From DATFNV01 sp963827935 (GTDB lineage: Bacteria; Planctomycetota; Planctomycetia; Gemmatales; Gemmataceae): 64,000 nt of DNA. The position numbers and the translations under genes are program-made. The notes beneath the pieces are model-generated. The model was not told the origin of the DNA. It saw only the letters and a list, made by a program, of their open reading frames with translations, and did no database searches. The stretch's first letter is position 1. Each line of letters starts with the position of its first letter. Positions 36,919-45,606 of the stretch are shown one piece after another. The stretch covers positions 124,001-188,000 of the forward strand of contig CAWHCN010000021.1 of NCBI GenBank assembly GCA_963827935.1, read 5' to 3'.

Positions 36919-37090
36919 ATGAGCAGCGATGATCGGCCGGTCGATACCACCCCGGGAATCGCCCCAACCCGGCGTCACCTCCTCAGGGTCCTGGCGGGCC
37001 TCGGCATCGGCACCACCGTGTTTCAGCGGGCCCTCGCTGCGGGACGTGGCGCCGGTGTTAAAGAAGGCGGCGGAGAAGGCGAAATAGCCG
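36919..37090 (+). pseudogene. 5' remnant of a Tat-exported protein gene
   Basis: From ATG 36919, with a ribosome site, the text reads MSSDDRPVDTTPGIAPTRRH and LLRVLAGLGIGTTVFQRALA, a complete Tat-type signal. It is of the kind that begins planctomycete exported amidase-like proteins as I recall. Homology-like sequence stops after about 45 residues and the frame runs on through unrelated sequence into the parD gene. It looks like the stump of a gene cut by a rearrangement. Confidence 0.55.
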
Positions 37091-37230
37091 CAGTTAACCG
37101 TCCCCACAGCGACTCGCCAAAAATCCTGGCACCGAGGCGCACCGTGCCGACCGGTTGCCTCCATCGGGCAGAAAGAGTTGGTTGGCAATTCTTGCCAGTC
37201 ATGTTGGCATGGCACCGAAAGGAGACCATC

Positions 37231-37623
37231 GTGCCGACGCGCAACATCAATCGGACCGAACATTGGGACGACTTTATCGAACGTCAGGTCGCCTCGGGGC
37301 GCTACAGCAACGCCAGTGAAATCGTCCGCGAGTCGTTGCGTCTTCTCGAAGAACAGGAGCAAGAACGCAAGGCGAAGCTCAAGGCGCTGCGGCAAGCTGC
37401 CAAAGAGGGGTTCGATGAACTCGATCGAGGCCAGGGCATCGTCCTGGAGGGCAAGAAGTCTCAACCTGACGCGGCCGCTCTTTGTAATTTCATCCCCGCG
37501 CAGTCGCCAAGCGCACGCCCAGCCGGCCGAACTCCGCCGGCAGATCGGTGTCGCGGGAATAAACGATCCCCTGCCAGCCCAGGGCCCGCGCGCCCTCCAC
37601 GTTGGCCGGCAGGTCGTCGATGA
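37231..37623 (+). CDS. ParD/CopG-type antitoxin, orphan, altered C-terminus
   Basis: From GTG 37231, with an AAAGGAG ribosome site, the protein starts MPTRNINRTEHWDDFIERQV and ASGRYSNASEIVRESLRLLE, the ribbon-helix-helix fold of ParD antitoxins. It then has the toxin-binding helix LKALRQAAKEGFDELDRGQG. After GKKSQ the sequence no longer looks coding and overlaps the antisense 3' end of the HAD gene (from 37490). The natural stop was probably near 37480, one frame away (VST then tga). No ParE gene follows, so it is an orphan. Confidence 0.65.
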   Translation: MPTRNINRTEHWDDFIERQVASGRYSNASEIVRESLRLLEEQEQERKAKLKALRQAAKEGFDELDRGQGIVLEGKKSQPDAAALCNFIPAQSPSARPAGRTPPADRCRGNKRSPASPGPARPPRWPAGRR

Positions 37624-38110
37624 ACAGGCACTCCTCGGCCGCACAGTCGGCCAGGCGCTGGGCGTGGCGGAAGAACTCCGGCCGCGGCTTGCGGGCACCC
37701 ACCTCATGCGACAGCACCAAACCGTCGAAGTGCCGCATCGTTCGGGCAAATTGTTGCAGGAAATAGCGTGAATGGAGGTCGTTGGTGTTGCTGCCCAGCA
37801 GCAGTCGGTAGTGCGGCCTCAAGCGCGGGACCAGGCCGCAGACGGCGTCGTTGGGCCGAAACATATCGGCATAGGCCAGGGCCAGTACCTCGTCGGAACA
37901 GCTCAGCCGGCAGCCCTCGCGAACCCGCCGCAGGAACTCGGCCGAGCTGATCCGCCCCGACTCGAAGATGTCCTCCAGCTCGCCACAGTACAGAAAGCGA
38001 TGCATCAACTCGATGGACAGCGTCGTATGGCTGGCCAGACGATCCAGCGTGATGCGGTAATCGAAAAAGCCAATGACGTTGCCGAAGTCGAAGACAATGG
38101 TCCGGATCAT
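37490..38110 (-). CDS. HAD-superfamily hydrolase
   Basis: A 206-residue HAD phosphatase of the YihX/epoxide-hydrolase-N type. Motif I is MIRTIVFDFGNVIGFFDYR with the nucleophile Asp at residue 8. Motif II is LLLGSNTNDLHSRYF, motif III the Lys in SHEVGARKPRPEFF and motif IV is CLFIDDLPANVEGARALGW. ATG 38110 was chosen because the domain starts there, although the same frame is open back through the pxpA gene. The substrate is not predictable. The gene lies directly behind pxpA and is probably co-transcribed. Confidence 0.85.
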   Translation of the reverse strand: MIRTIVFDFGNVIGFFDYRITLDRLASHTTLSIELMHRFLYCGELEDIFESGRISSAEFLRRVREGCRLSCSDEVLALAYADMFRPNDAVCGLVPRLRPHYRLLLGSNTNDLHSRYFLQQFARTMRHFDGLVLSHEVGARKPRPEFFRHAQRLADCAAEECLFIDDLPANVEGARALGWQGIVYSRDTDLPAEFGRLGVRLATARG

Positions 38111-38896
38111 GATTTTCCGCGCCCTGCTGACACGGGGAAAGAGGAGAGGATAGGCGGAGGCGTGGCAAAAAGGAAGGGCGAGCGCGAATCGATGAATCAG
38201 CGCGCGACGAATGGTCGGACCTCTATGGCGCGGCGCCAGTTCCTCGCGGAGCTTGCGGACGAAGGCCAGCGCCTGCGGATTATCGCCGTGGACGCACAGA
38301 GTCTGCACGCCCTTCTCGCGGAGCAGCCATTCCGCCTGCCTCACCGCCTCCTCGGGGTCTTCGATAAAGGCGTCCGGTCTGGAGCGCGGCACCAGGGACC
38401 CGTCCGGCAGGTAGCGCCGGTCCGCAAAGCCTTCGGCGATGAAGGGCACTCGTCCCGCACTCAGCGCTTGCAGCCGCGAGTCCGGCAATCCCATCAATGG
38501 CAGACGAAATGACTCCGCGGCAGTAATCACGGGTCGGGCGTAGGCGTCGTCGCGGCAGGCCATGTTGTAGAGGGCGCCATGAGGCTTGACGTAACGCAGC
38601 GGCAGCTCGACCGCCATCGCCAGGCCAGTCAGCATCGCGATCTGGTAAAGGCAATCGCTGAGGACCTGTGCCTCCGAGCGCACCAGCTCGCGCCGGCCGA
38701 ACCCCTCGCGATCGGGAAACCCGGGGTGAGCGCCAACCTGGACACCGTGCCGAGCGGCGGCGCCGAGGGTGGCGTACATGGTGGCCGTGTCGCCGGCGTG
38801 GAAGCCGCAGGCGATGTTCGCCGAGGTGATCAGCGGCATCAGCTCGGCGTCGAACGGGCAGCCCTCGCCGAGGTCGCAGTTGAGGTCGATGGGCAT
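38111..38896 (-). CDS. pxpA: 5-oxoprolinase subunit A (LamB/YcsF)
   Basis: PxpA works with PxpB and PxpC in ATP-dependent cleavage of 5-oxoproline. From ATG 38896 the product reads MPIDLNCDLGEGCPFDAELM, SANIACGFHAGDTATMYATL, GVQVGAHPGFPDREGFGRR, RYVKPHGALYNMACRDDAYA and ends with VQTLCVHGDNPQALAFVRKL, all signature segments of the family. No stop is found after the normal end (about residue 235): the frame continues through an unconserved stretch of some 30 residues into the HAD gene. A tag stop lies one frame away near 38230, so a small indel probably hides it. PxpB/C are not in the window. Confidence 0.88.
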
Positions 38897-38911
38897 ACAA
38901 TAGAGATATGG

Positions 38912-39430
38912 ATGATCGATACGAAAACGACGCGGAGCGCGCTCGTCACGTTGTCTGCTGCAAAGCTCGCGCAGCCCGCGGCATTACTGCGCAGCCGCCC
39001 GAATGTGACAGGACGTTCCGACGATCCACCCCTCCCCTCCCCCGCGAGCGAGGGCCCGGCCAGTACCGAGATAAACGACCTGAGTTCGCCGGAATGGAGC
39101 GGCCCGATTGGGACGGGCCTGTTCGGCACCGCCTATAGTGTCGGCGGCGGCCGGTCGTTGGTGCTCGTCGGTTCGCCGGTGGGTGGCGTCGGTGGCCTGC
39201 CCGACCGGCCGTGGCCCTGGATCATCATGAAAGGTCGGGTGCGCGACTTCGCCTTCGAGGAGACCCTGCGGACGAACAAAGAACTGGCTGCCGCGACGAG
39301 CATGCAGATGCTTGACGAGGATCGCCTGTTCACGGCCATTGAGAAAGACCTCGGCAAGGTCATTCGGATTATTCAAGATGCCGCCTGGGCCGGGGTTCCT
39401 GGCCGTCCCGATCAAAGAGCGGCCATGTAG
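38912..39430 (+). CDS. hypothetical protein
   Basis: A 172-residue open frame starting ATG 38912 (MIDTKTTRSALVTLSAAKLA). The first 90 residues are low-complexity and rich in Pro/Ser/Gly; the C-terminal part has coding character: WIIMKGRVRDFAFEETLRTN, ELAAATSMQMLDEDRLFTAI and EKDLGKVIRIIQDAAWAGVP. No family was recognised. It is flanked by pxpA (divergent) and mogA (convergent) and has no visible ribosome site, so existence is only moderately supported. Confidence 0.45.
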   Translation: MIDTKTTRSALVTLSAAKLAQPAALLRSRPNVTGRSDDPPLPSPASEGPASTEINDLSSPEWSGPIGTGLFGTAYSVGGGRSLVLVGSPVGGVGGLPDRPWPWIIMKGRVRDFAFEETLRTNKELAAATSMQMLDEDRLFTAIEKDLGKVIRIIQDAAWAGVPGRPDQRAAM

Positions 39431-39442
39431 CAAAGTCTTGGG

Positions 39443-39973
39443 CTACCCCTTCGGTCGAAACGCCTTCACCACCGCCTCGTTCGTCGTCAAATACGGCCCC
39501 TCGATCAGGTCGATGCAGTACGGGATGGCCGGGAACACCGCCAGCAGGCAATCGCGGATGGCGCTCGGCTTGCCCGGCAGATTGACGATCAGCGACTGGC
39601 CGCGGATACCGGCGATCTGCCGCGACAGAATGGCCGTCGGCACCACCTTCAGCGACACCGCCCGCATCAGCTCGCCGAAGCCGTCCAGCAGCTTGTCGCA
39701 GACCGCCGCGGTGGCCTCCGGCGTCACGTCGCGCTTGGCCGGCCCGGTGCCGCCGGTCGTCACCACCAGGCAGCAACTTTCCTTGTCACACAACTCGGCC
39801 AGGGTCTGCTCGATCAAGGGCCGCTCGTCGGGGATGATCCGCGGCACCGGCTCCCAAGGGCAGGAGAGGATCTCCGTCAGGCAGTCGCGGATTGCGGGTC
39901 CGCCCTTATCTTCGTAAATTCCCTTGCTCGCGCGGTCCGAAATGGTGACGATGCCTATGCGAATAGTACTCAT
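39443..39973 (-). CDS. mog: molybdopterin adenylyltransferase
   Basis: A 176-residue MoaB/Mog-family protein that adenylylates molybdopterin before molybdenum insertion. It shows RIGIVTISDRASKGIYEDKG, the substrate-binding VVTTGGTGPAKRDVTPEATA with the TGGTG motif, and QSLIVNLPGKPSAIRDCLLA. The extended strand-helix RGQSLIVNLPGKP is more typical of Mog than of MoaB. Intact, with no molybdenum cofactor neighbours in the window. A cytosolic enzyme. Confidence 0.92.
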   Translation of the reverse strand: MSTIRIGIVTISDRASKGIYEDKGGPAIRDCLTEILSCPWEPVPRIIPDERPLIEQTLAELCDKESCCLVVTTGGTGPAKRDVTPEATAAVCDKLLDGFGELMRAVSLKVVPTAILSRQIAGIRGQSLIVNLPGKPSAIRDCLLAVFPAIPYCIDLIEGPYLTTNEAVVKAFRPKG

Positions 39974-40036
39974 GGTTGGCGGTGCCTCGGCCGTATCCGG
40001 GGTGTTCTGCTGTTATCCTAGCGGAGGTTTGCACCC

Positions 40037-41020
40037 ATGAAGCAGTTCAAGCAGTTTCGACACCTTGGCGGCATGCTCGCCGTCGTCCTTCTGGCCGGCA
40101 CTGCCCTGGCCTTCCCGCCGGCGCCGGCGGATTCGCCGAAGGACAACCGGATTTTTTTCACCGCCGTGTCGGGCGAGGACCACAAGATCCAGATCGGGGT
40201 CATGAACGCTGACGGCAGCAAGCGGACGATCCTGACGAAGGGAGACGCCCACGAACTCGATCCGGCCCCGTCGCCCAACGGCAAGCGCCTCGCCTTCGTC
40301 GCCATGAACAAGGAGACCGAGACGGTCGACGTTTGGGTGATGAACATGGACGGCAAGGAGCGCAAGAAGCTGACCGAGCATGCGCCCAAGACGTTCGCCG
40401 TCGGCGTCAGCTGGTCGCCCGACGGCAAGCGCCTAGCCTTCAGCGCAGTGACGGGACTGGGCGGCGGCCCGCCGGATGCCCAAATCATGGTGATGGATGC
40501 GGACGGGAAGAATGCGGCCCCGCTGGGCAAGGGCATGCTGCCGGCCTGGTCGCCGGACGGCAAGAAGATCCTCTACACCGGGCTGGATGACGGGCCCGGC
40601 AAGGAGCCGCGCCTGGCGATCATGGACGCCGATGGCAAAAATGCCAAGAATCTCACCACCACGCCGGCCCTCATGGGTGCCTGGTCGCCCGACGGCAAGA
40701 AAATCGTCTATGCGGGCGCTGTGGAACTCAAGGAAGGGAAGCCGCACCTGTTCGTCAGCAAGCCGGACGCCACCGACGCCACGCAGCTGACCATGGACGA
40801 CGGCGACCTCGGCGAGCTGGCACCACAGTGGTCCCCGGACGGCAAGCGGATTTACTGCTGCCGCATGGCCCTCAAGGGGCGTGGCGACAAGGCCGGCATC
40901 TGGGTCATGGACGCCGACGGCAAGAACCTGAAGGAGCTATCGAAGGGCGACGGCATGGAGATGCTGGGCGGCGCGGGGCTCTTCGTGATGATGCATGGTA
41001 GGGCCTCGAGCAAGCCGTGA
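40037..41020 (+). CDS. exported TolB-like beta-propeller protein
   Basis: A 327-residue protein with a signal peptide (LGGMLAVVLLAGTALAFPPA). It has six or seven PD40/WD40-like repeats of the type IGVMNADGSKRTILTKGDAH and SWSPDGKRLAFSAVTG, LPAWSPDGKKILYTGL, GAWSPDGKKIVYAG and PQWSPDGKRIYCCRMA. These match the propeller half of TolB, without the TolB N-terminal domain. It is likely periplasmic and used for binding. The frame is intact. The stop is followed by a large palindrome. Confidence 0.88.
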   Translation: MKQFKQFRHLGGMLAVVLLAGTALAFPPAPADSPKDNRIFFTAVSGEDHKIQIGVMNADGSKRTILTKGDAHELDPAPSPNGKRLAFVAMNKETETVDVWVMNMDGKERKKLTEHAPKTFAVGVSWSPDGKRLAFSAVTGLGGGPPDAQIMVMDADGKNAAPLGKGMLPAWSPDGKKILYTGLDDGPGKEPRLAIMDADGKNAKNLTTTPALMGAWSPDGKKIVYAGAVELKEGKPHLFVSKPDATDATQLTMDDGDLGELAPQWSPDGKRIYCCRMALKGRGDKAGIWVMDADGKNLKELSKGDGMEMLGGAGLFVMMHGRASSKP

Positions 41021-41065
41021 GCACGCGGCGCGAACCGCGGGGCTGACCGCGGCGTCCATAGATCG

Positions 41066-41136
41066 ACCACCCGGCAGCTTACGCAGCCGGTTCGCCCGGC
41101 AGTGCGGCGAACCGGCTGCGTAAGCTGCCGGGTGGT
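41066..41136. repeat. perfect 31-bp inverted repeat
   Basis: Arms 41066-41096 and 41106-41136 pair exactly around a nine-base loop, between the TolB-like and NADAR genes. The second arm ends 16 bases before the NADAR start. Confidence 0.9.
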
Positions 41137-41152
41137 TTGTAGGAACGCCCGT

Positions 41153-41773
41153 ATGAAAGTCGTCCTGAAAAATCAACTGATTGTTCTCATCCCGGAGACC
41201 GGCGCCGAGCAGATCGACCTGGCCCTCTGGAAAGAGGAGCACACCGACCACGTCCTGGCGGCGCACGCCAATTCCGGTGAGGGTCTTGCCCTGGACGACC
41301 TGGGTCGGCGCGAGGATGCCTGTCGTGAGCCATTCCCGGTGATCAGCAACAGTCAAGACCCCGCCGCCCGGCTGATCAGTAACTTCGCCGCGACGCCGTT
41401 CACCCTCGACGGCCGCGACTATGCTTCGGTGGAATCGTTCTGGCAAGGTCTGAAGTTCGCGAAGGACTCGGACCGCCGCCGCATCGCTGCGCTGGTTGGG
41501 TCCGCCGCCAAGGATGCCGGCGATGAGCAGGGGTACGGAGCGACTGTGACCTACCAAGACCGCATCATTTCGGTCGGCACCTGGGAGCACTGGCAGCTGA
41601 TGCGGGCGGCGTGCGAGACAAAGTTCGCCCAGAACCAGGAAGCCAGGACCGCACTGCTGTCCACCGGCGAACGCCCGCTCGTCCACCCGGTGCGACGGGA
41701 CAGTCACACCATTCCCGGAGTCATCATGTGCGAAATCTGGACGAAAGTACGGGCCGGGCTTCGGAGGGCGTGA
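41153..41773 (+). CDS. NADAR-domain protein
   Basis: The 206-residue product has an N-terminal segment of about 70 residues (MKVVLKNQLIVLIPETGAEQ, ALWKEEHTDHVLAAH) followed by a NADAR (YbiA/DUF1768) domain: SNFAATPFTLDGRDYASVES, FWQGLKFAKDSDRRRIAALV and ETKFAQNQEARTALLSTGER, ending IMCEIWTKVRAGLRR. NADAR proteins hydrolyse riboflavin intermediates or remove ADP-ribose, including from guanine in DNA in DarT-type systems. No DarT-like gene is adjacent, so the housekeeping versus defence role is open. ATG 41153 is the first Met after the palindrome. Confidence 0.82.
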   Translation: MKVVLKNQLIVLIPETGAEQIDLALWKEEHTDHVLAAHANSGEGLALDDLGRREDACREPFPVISNSQDPAARLISNFAATPFTLDGRDYASVESFWQGLKFAKDSDRRRIAALVGSAAKDAGDEQGYGATVTYQDRIISVGTWEHWQLMRAACETKFAQNQEARTALLSTGERPLVHPVRRDSHTIPGVIMCEIWTKVRAGLRRA

Positions 41774-41886
41774 GAGGAATTCAAGGGACGCACGGACTGA
41801 AGCCGCTGCTCGATACGACGCTTGGCAAGAAAGGCGTCAGGACCTTCCCATCCCTGAAAAGCTCCTGACGTCATCCCCCTCCCGTG

Positions 41887-44398
41887 TCATTTTTTCTCCG
41901 CCAACATCGCCTCAATATCCCGTGCACACTCCTTCAAGTGCGCCCGCGTGATGGAATCCGAGGCCCGCGGAATGTTTGCCGTCACCCGCTGTTTCAGCAA
42001 GGTAACCGCTTCCCGGGCGATGGCGCGGAAGTCGCTGCCGCCGCCGCCCAGGTCGTCGCCGAACGGGGAGACCGCCGGCCGGGCGTCGTCCTTGGGCAGC
42101 AGCTCGCTCTTGAGGACCTCCAGATAGGTGCGCTGCAGGCTGCGGCGTAGCGAGTCGATGCGCAGCCCGCTCTGCGAGGTTTCGCCGGCCAGTTCGCTCC
42201 AGACGCCGTCCTGCACATCGTTGACCAGGTCGGTGGCGGTGTAGGCCTTGTCGGCGAGCAGGACCTCGGCATCCATCAGGCGACGGACCCGGCCGCCGCC
42301 CAGGAGGCTCCGCAGCAAGGCCGATTGCTGGCTGGTCACTTCGCTGGCCACGCCGACGTACTTGAAGCGGTTCACGATGGTCGGGTTCAGCAGCTTGGTC
42401 GGCGTGGTGAAGGCGTTATTGCAGAGGAACTTGGTCGCCTCCCTCTGCTTCTCCTTGGGCACGCGACTGAAGGTCTCCGTGCCGCGGCCGCCCAGGGTGC
42501 GGTTCTCGACCACGCCGCCGACATTCAGGGCCACGGCGTTGAACCAGTTCCGGCGATGGACCAGGATCGCCTTGTAGGTGTCCTCCAATAGCGAGAAGTC
42601 CTCGCCCAGCGTGGTGGTGCCGGCCACCAGGTGGTCGAGCACGCGGTCGATGTTCTTCAGGCCCAGCTCGGTCGCCTTGAGCGAATCGTTGCCGATGTTC
42701 TCGGTCTTGACGGTGGGATCGACCGTGGCGGGGCCATCCTCGCCGCCGAAGCGCAGCCACGGTTCGTCGAGCTGGCGGGCCGCCCATCTTGTCGAGCGTC
42801 GGGCGTTCGTCCTCCGCGGACTTGGCGCCGGGGATTGCCTTGTAGCCCCATTCGATGGCGAAATGATCGTAAGGGCCAACCACCGGAATCAGCTGCTTGA
42901 CCTTGTCTTCCGGCTGGCAGACGTAGTTGAAGCGCCCGTAGGCCATGATCGACGCAACGGTCCCGTGCTTCTCGGTGAACTTCGGGTCGCGGAGCTGTTC
43001 GATGGTGTAGGCCGAGCTGGCGCGATGGTTGTGCCGCAGGCCCAGCGTGTGGCCGACTTCGTGGCAGGCGACGTAGCGCAGCAGCTCGCCGGTTAGGTCG
43101 TCGGGCAGGGGCAGCTTGGTCACCCGCGGGTCCTGGGCCGAGCATTGCACGAAGTACCATTCCTGCGTCAGCTTCACGATGTCGTGCCAGAAGATGATGT
43201 GGGCCGAGATCACTTCGCCGGAACGCGGATCGTGGACGTTGGGCCCCATTGCATTGGCGATCGGCTCGGCCACCCAGCGGATCACCGACAGGCGGGCGTC
43301 TTCGGGGTCCCAGCTCGGATCTTGGCGCGGGTCGGGAGCTTCCTTGGCGAAGATGGCGTTCTTGAAGCCCGCCTTCTCGAACGCCGGCTTCCAGTCCTCG
43401 ACGCCCTTCATCAGATAGGGACGCCATTTCTCCGGCACCTCGCGGCTGAGGTAGAACACGATCGGCTTGACCGGCTCGGACACCTCGGCGGCGGGGTCCT
43501 TCTTTTCCAGGCGGAAGCGGGCGATGTACTGCTGCGTATCCATCCAGGTGTTGCCCGCGGAGTAGTTCTCGAACGCCTGCGTGAAGTAGCCGACGCGCGG
43601 ATCGAAGAAACGTCCCCGCATGGGATGTTCGGGCAGGACCACCAGGCTATAGTGGACCTCGGCGGTATGGCTTTGCGCCGGCCCCGCCTGCGGCAGCCCG
43701 GCCCCGGCGCCGCCCCGCCCGCCGCCGCCTGGCCCGCCGCGGAACGTCAACAGCGAGCGGACCTCGATGTTGGTGGGGAACGCCTTGATCTCTTGCAAGT
43801 AGGAGCGGGAATCGTCGATGGTGGCCAGCGGCGAGCCACCGGCACGCTTCACCGACAGATCGACGATGTCGGACAGGTAAAGCGGCGTGACGTTGATAAC
43901 GGTCGATCGATCCTTCCCCTCGGCCTCGACGTTGAAGCTGGAGATGATGGTGTCCATGTCGGCGGAATCGACGGCGGCCTGGATCGCCTTGCCGTCGCCG
44001 CGCTTCTCGAACGAAACGCTGCCAGAGGTAGACCTTGTTGCCGCGCCGTTCCCAGCGCAGGTGGTGGTGTCCCAGGTCCTGGCCGCCCCAGCTCACGCCG
44101 GCCGGCCCTTTCGCCACTTCCGCCTTCCAGAGCATCAGACGGTCGAATCCCTCCTTCGGAATCTCGAAGTAGACCTTGTCGTCGATGCGGTGGACGATGA
44201 AGACGCCCGGATAGGTCTTGGCGTTCTTGGTGATGACGTCGTCGTACTTTTTCAGCTCGCCGGGCTTGGTGGGAGCGGCCGGCTTGTCCGGCGTGGTGCC
44301 CGGGGCACCGGCTCCGCGCCGCGCTGGGCCCAGGCCGGGCCGGCTGTCAAACCGAGGACCACGATCGTTGCGAGGAGCAAGAGACGAGGCTTGAGCAT
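41887..44398 (-). CDS. DUF5117-type zinc metalloprotease, frameshifted
   Basis: The corrected product is about 837 residues. It starts with a signal peptide (MLKPRLLLLATIVVLGLTAG) at 44398. The first domain includes KPGELKKYDDVITKNAKTYP. The protease centre is YVACHEVGHTLGLRHNHRAS, an extended HExxHxxGxxH zinc site as in metzincins. The C-terminal domain ends LKECARDIEAMLAEKK at 41887. Three single-base shifts interrupt the gene: near 44310 after AQRGA, near 44025 (LWQ to SFEKRGDG), and near 42790 (DKMG to ARQLDEPW). The family is common in planctomycetes and Bacteroidetes and is presumably exported; substrates are unknown. Confidence 0.85.
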
Positions 44399-44597
44399 GA
44401 CGACCCTCTAGCGATGAAGAAACCGGGTGCATGGCGCGTTGACTTCTTTTAGCACGAACGGGGCAATTCAACCAGGGGTAGGATGGGGAAAATGGGAGGA
44501 GTTACAGGGCAGGGGGTCGGGCTATTCGGCAGGACTGGTGCGTGCTGATCGGAGCCGCGCACGCAGTAGCGCTCTGGCCCGACCGCTTACACTCGTT

Positions 44598-44752
44598 GTG
44601 GCACGGTCTCCTGACCGTGCCACACCACTCGTTGTGGCACGGTCTCCTGACCGTGCCACTTCGGCCTGACCGAAGGTCTCCGCCCAACCTTCGCGCGTTC
44701 CGGGAGACCTTCGGTCAGGCCGAGTGGCACGGTCAGGAGACCGTGCCACAAC
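44598..44752. repeat. nested inverted repeats, three copies of a 26-bp palindrome
   Basis: The 26-bp palindrome lies at 44598-44623 and 44634-44659, and inverted at 44724-44749. The last two with the flanking cctgaccgaaggtctcc word form a larger hairpin with arms of about 50 bases, 44631-44682 and 44700-44752. The word GACCGaaGGTCTCC also occurs near 25410 and 29575. Confidence 0.85.
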
Positions 44753-44784
44753 GGCGGTCCTTTGTGTCCTTTGTGGTTTGAGTT

Positions 44785-45483
44785 CTAGGCCGCCGCCTTC
44801 TCGACACCGCCGACCACCTGCCACTTGCGGAAGTCGGCCACGAACTGGTTGACGGCCTCGTCGGTCTTCGGGTGGACGCAGAGCTGCGGGAAGAACTTGG
44901 GCGGCACCGTGATGATGTCCGCACCAGCCTGCATTGCCTCATTGATATCCGCAATGTGGCGAATGCTGCCGACGATGATCTCCGCACCGCTGGCCCATTC
45001 GCGGAACGTCTGCCGCACCTGGCGGACGATCGAGCCGGCATCGTAGCCAACGTCGCGGATGCGGCCCCAGAAGAGGCTCACGAAATTGGCGCCCGCCTGC
45101 GCCGCCATCACCGCCTGGTTGTACGACATGCAGCAGGTGCAGTTGACCTTGATGTCGCGCCGCCGCAATTCGTGGATCACCGCCAGCTCGTTCCAGCCGA
45201 TCGGCACCTTGACGTACAGGTTGGGGTAGTGCCCGAAGTGCCCGACGAATTCCTCGGCCTGCGCGATCATCTCTTCCGGATCGGTCGTGAAGACCTCGAC
45301 GCTGAGCGGGATATCGCAATCGTGCCGCTGCAAGACTGCGATCATGTCGTTGATGTGCAGGCGGAAATCGCGACGCTGCTCCTTGGAGAGGATGGACGGA
45401 TTGGTGGTCACGCCCGTGGGGAAGCCCCGCTTCAGGCACTGCTCCAGCTCGTCCAGGTTGGCGGTATCGACGAACAGCTTCAT
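44785..45483 (-). CDS. transaldolase (TalC/Fsa-type)
   Basis: A 232-residue small transaldolase/fructose-6-phosphate aldolase: MKLFVDTANLDELEQCLKRG, FPTGVTTNPSILSKEQ, then the Schiff-base Lys in NLYVKVPIGWNELAVIHELR, NCTCCMSYNQAVMAAQAGAN and SLFWGRIRDVGYDAG. Its position at the end of the heptose cluster suggests that it supplies sedoheptulose 7-phosphate, the substrate of GmhA, from the pentose phosphate pool; this is inference. It follows gmhB after a palindrome. The frame is intact. Confidence 0.88.
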   Translation of the reverse strand: MKLFVDTANLDELEQCLKRGFPTGVTTNPSILSKEQRRDFRLHINDMIAVLQRHDCDIPLSVEVFTTDPEEMIAQAEEFVGHFGHYPNLYVKVPIGWNELAVIHELRRRDIKVNCTCCMSYNQAVMAAQAGANFVSLFWGRIRDVGYDAGSIVRQVRQTFREWASGAEIIVGSIRHIADINEAMQAGADIITVPPKFFPQLCVHPKTDEAVNQFVADFRKWQVVGGVEKAAA

Positions 45484-45520
45484 GATTTACCTCTCTCGGT
45501 TAGAACCACTGCGGTCAACT

Positions 45521-45606
45521 TCGCTGGCGCGTCGGGCTAACGGTGGGTTAGCCCGACGCGCCAGCGAGGGATGACGATCCGCCCCTTGCTGGCGCGTCGG
45601 GCTAAC
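45521..45606. repeat. 21-bp inverted repeat plus extra half copy
   Basis: Arms 45521-45541 and 45547-45567 pair exactly. A third arm, ctggcgcgtcgggctaac, follows to 45606 and supplies the stop codon of gmhB. Translated, the repeat gives LARRA and RRASEG, related to the RARSVSEG type. Confidence 0.85.

Noticed and set aside
38111..38908. Treating the pxpA-HAD frame as a real fusion protein
   Set aside because: The linking 30 residues are unconserved and a stop exists one frame away; kept as two genes with the doubt noted.
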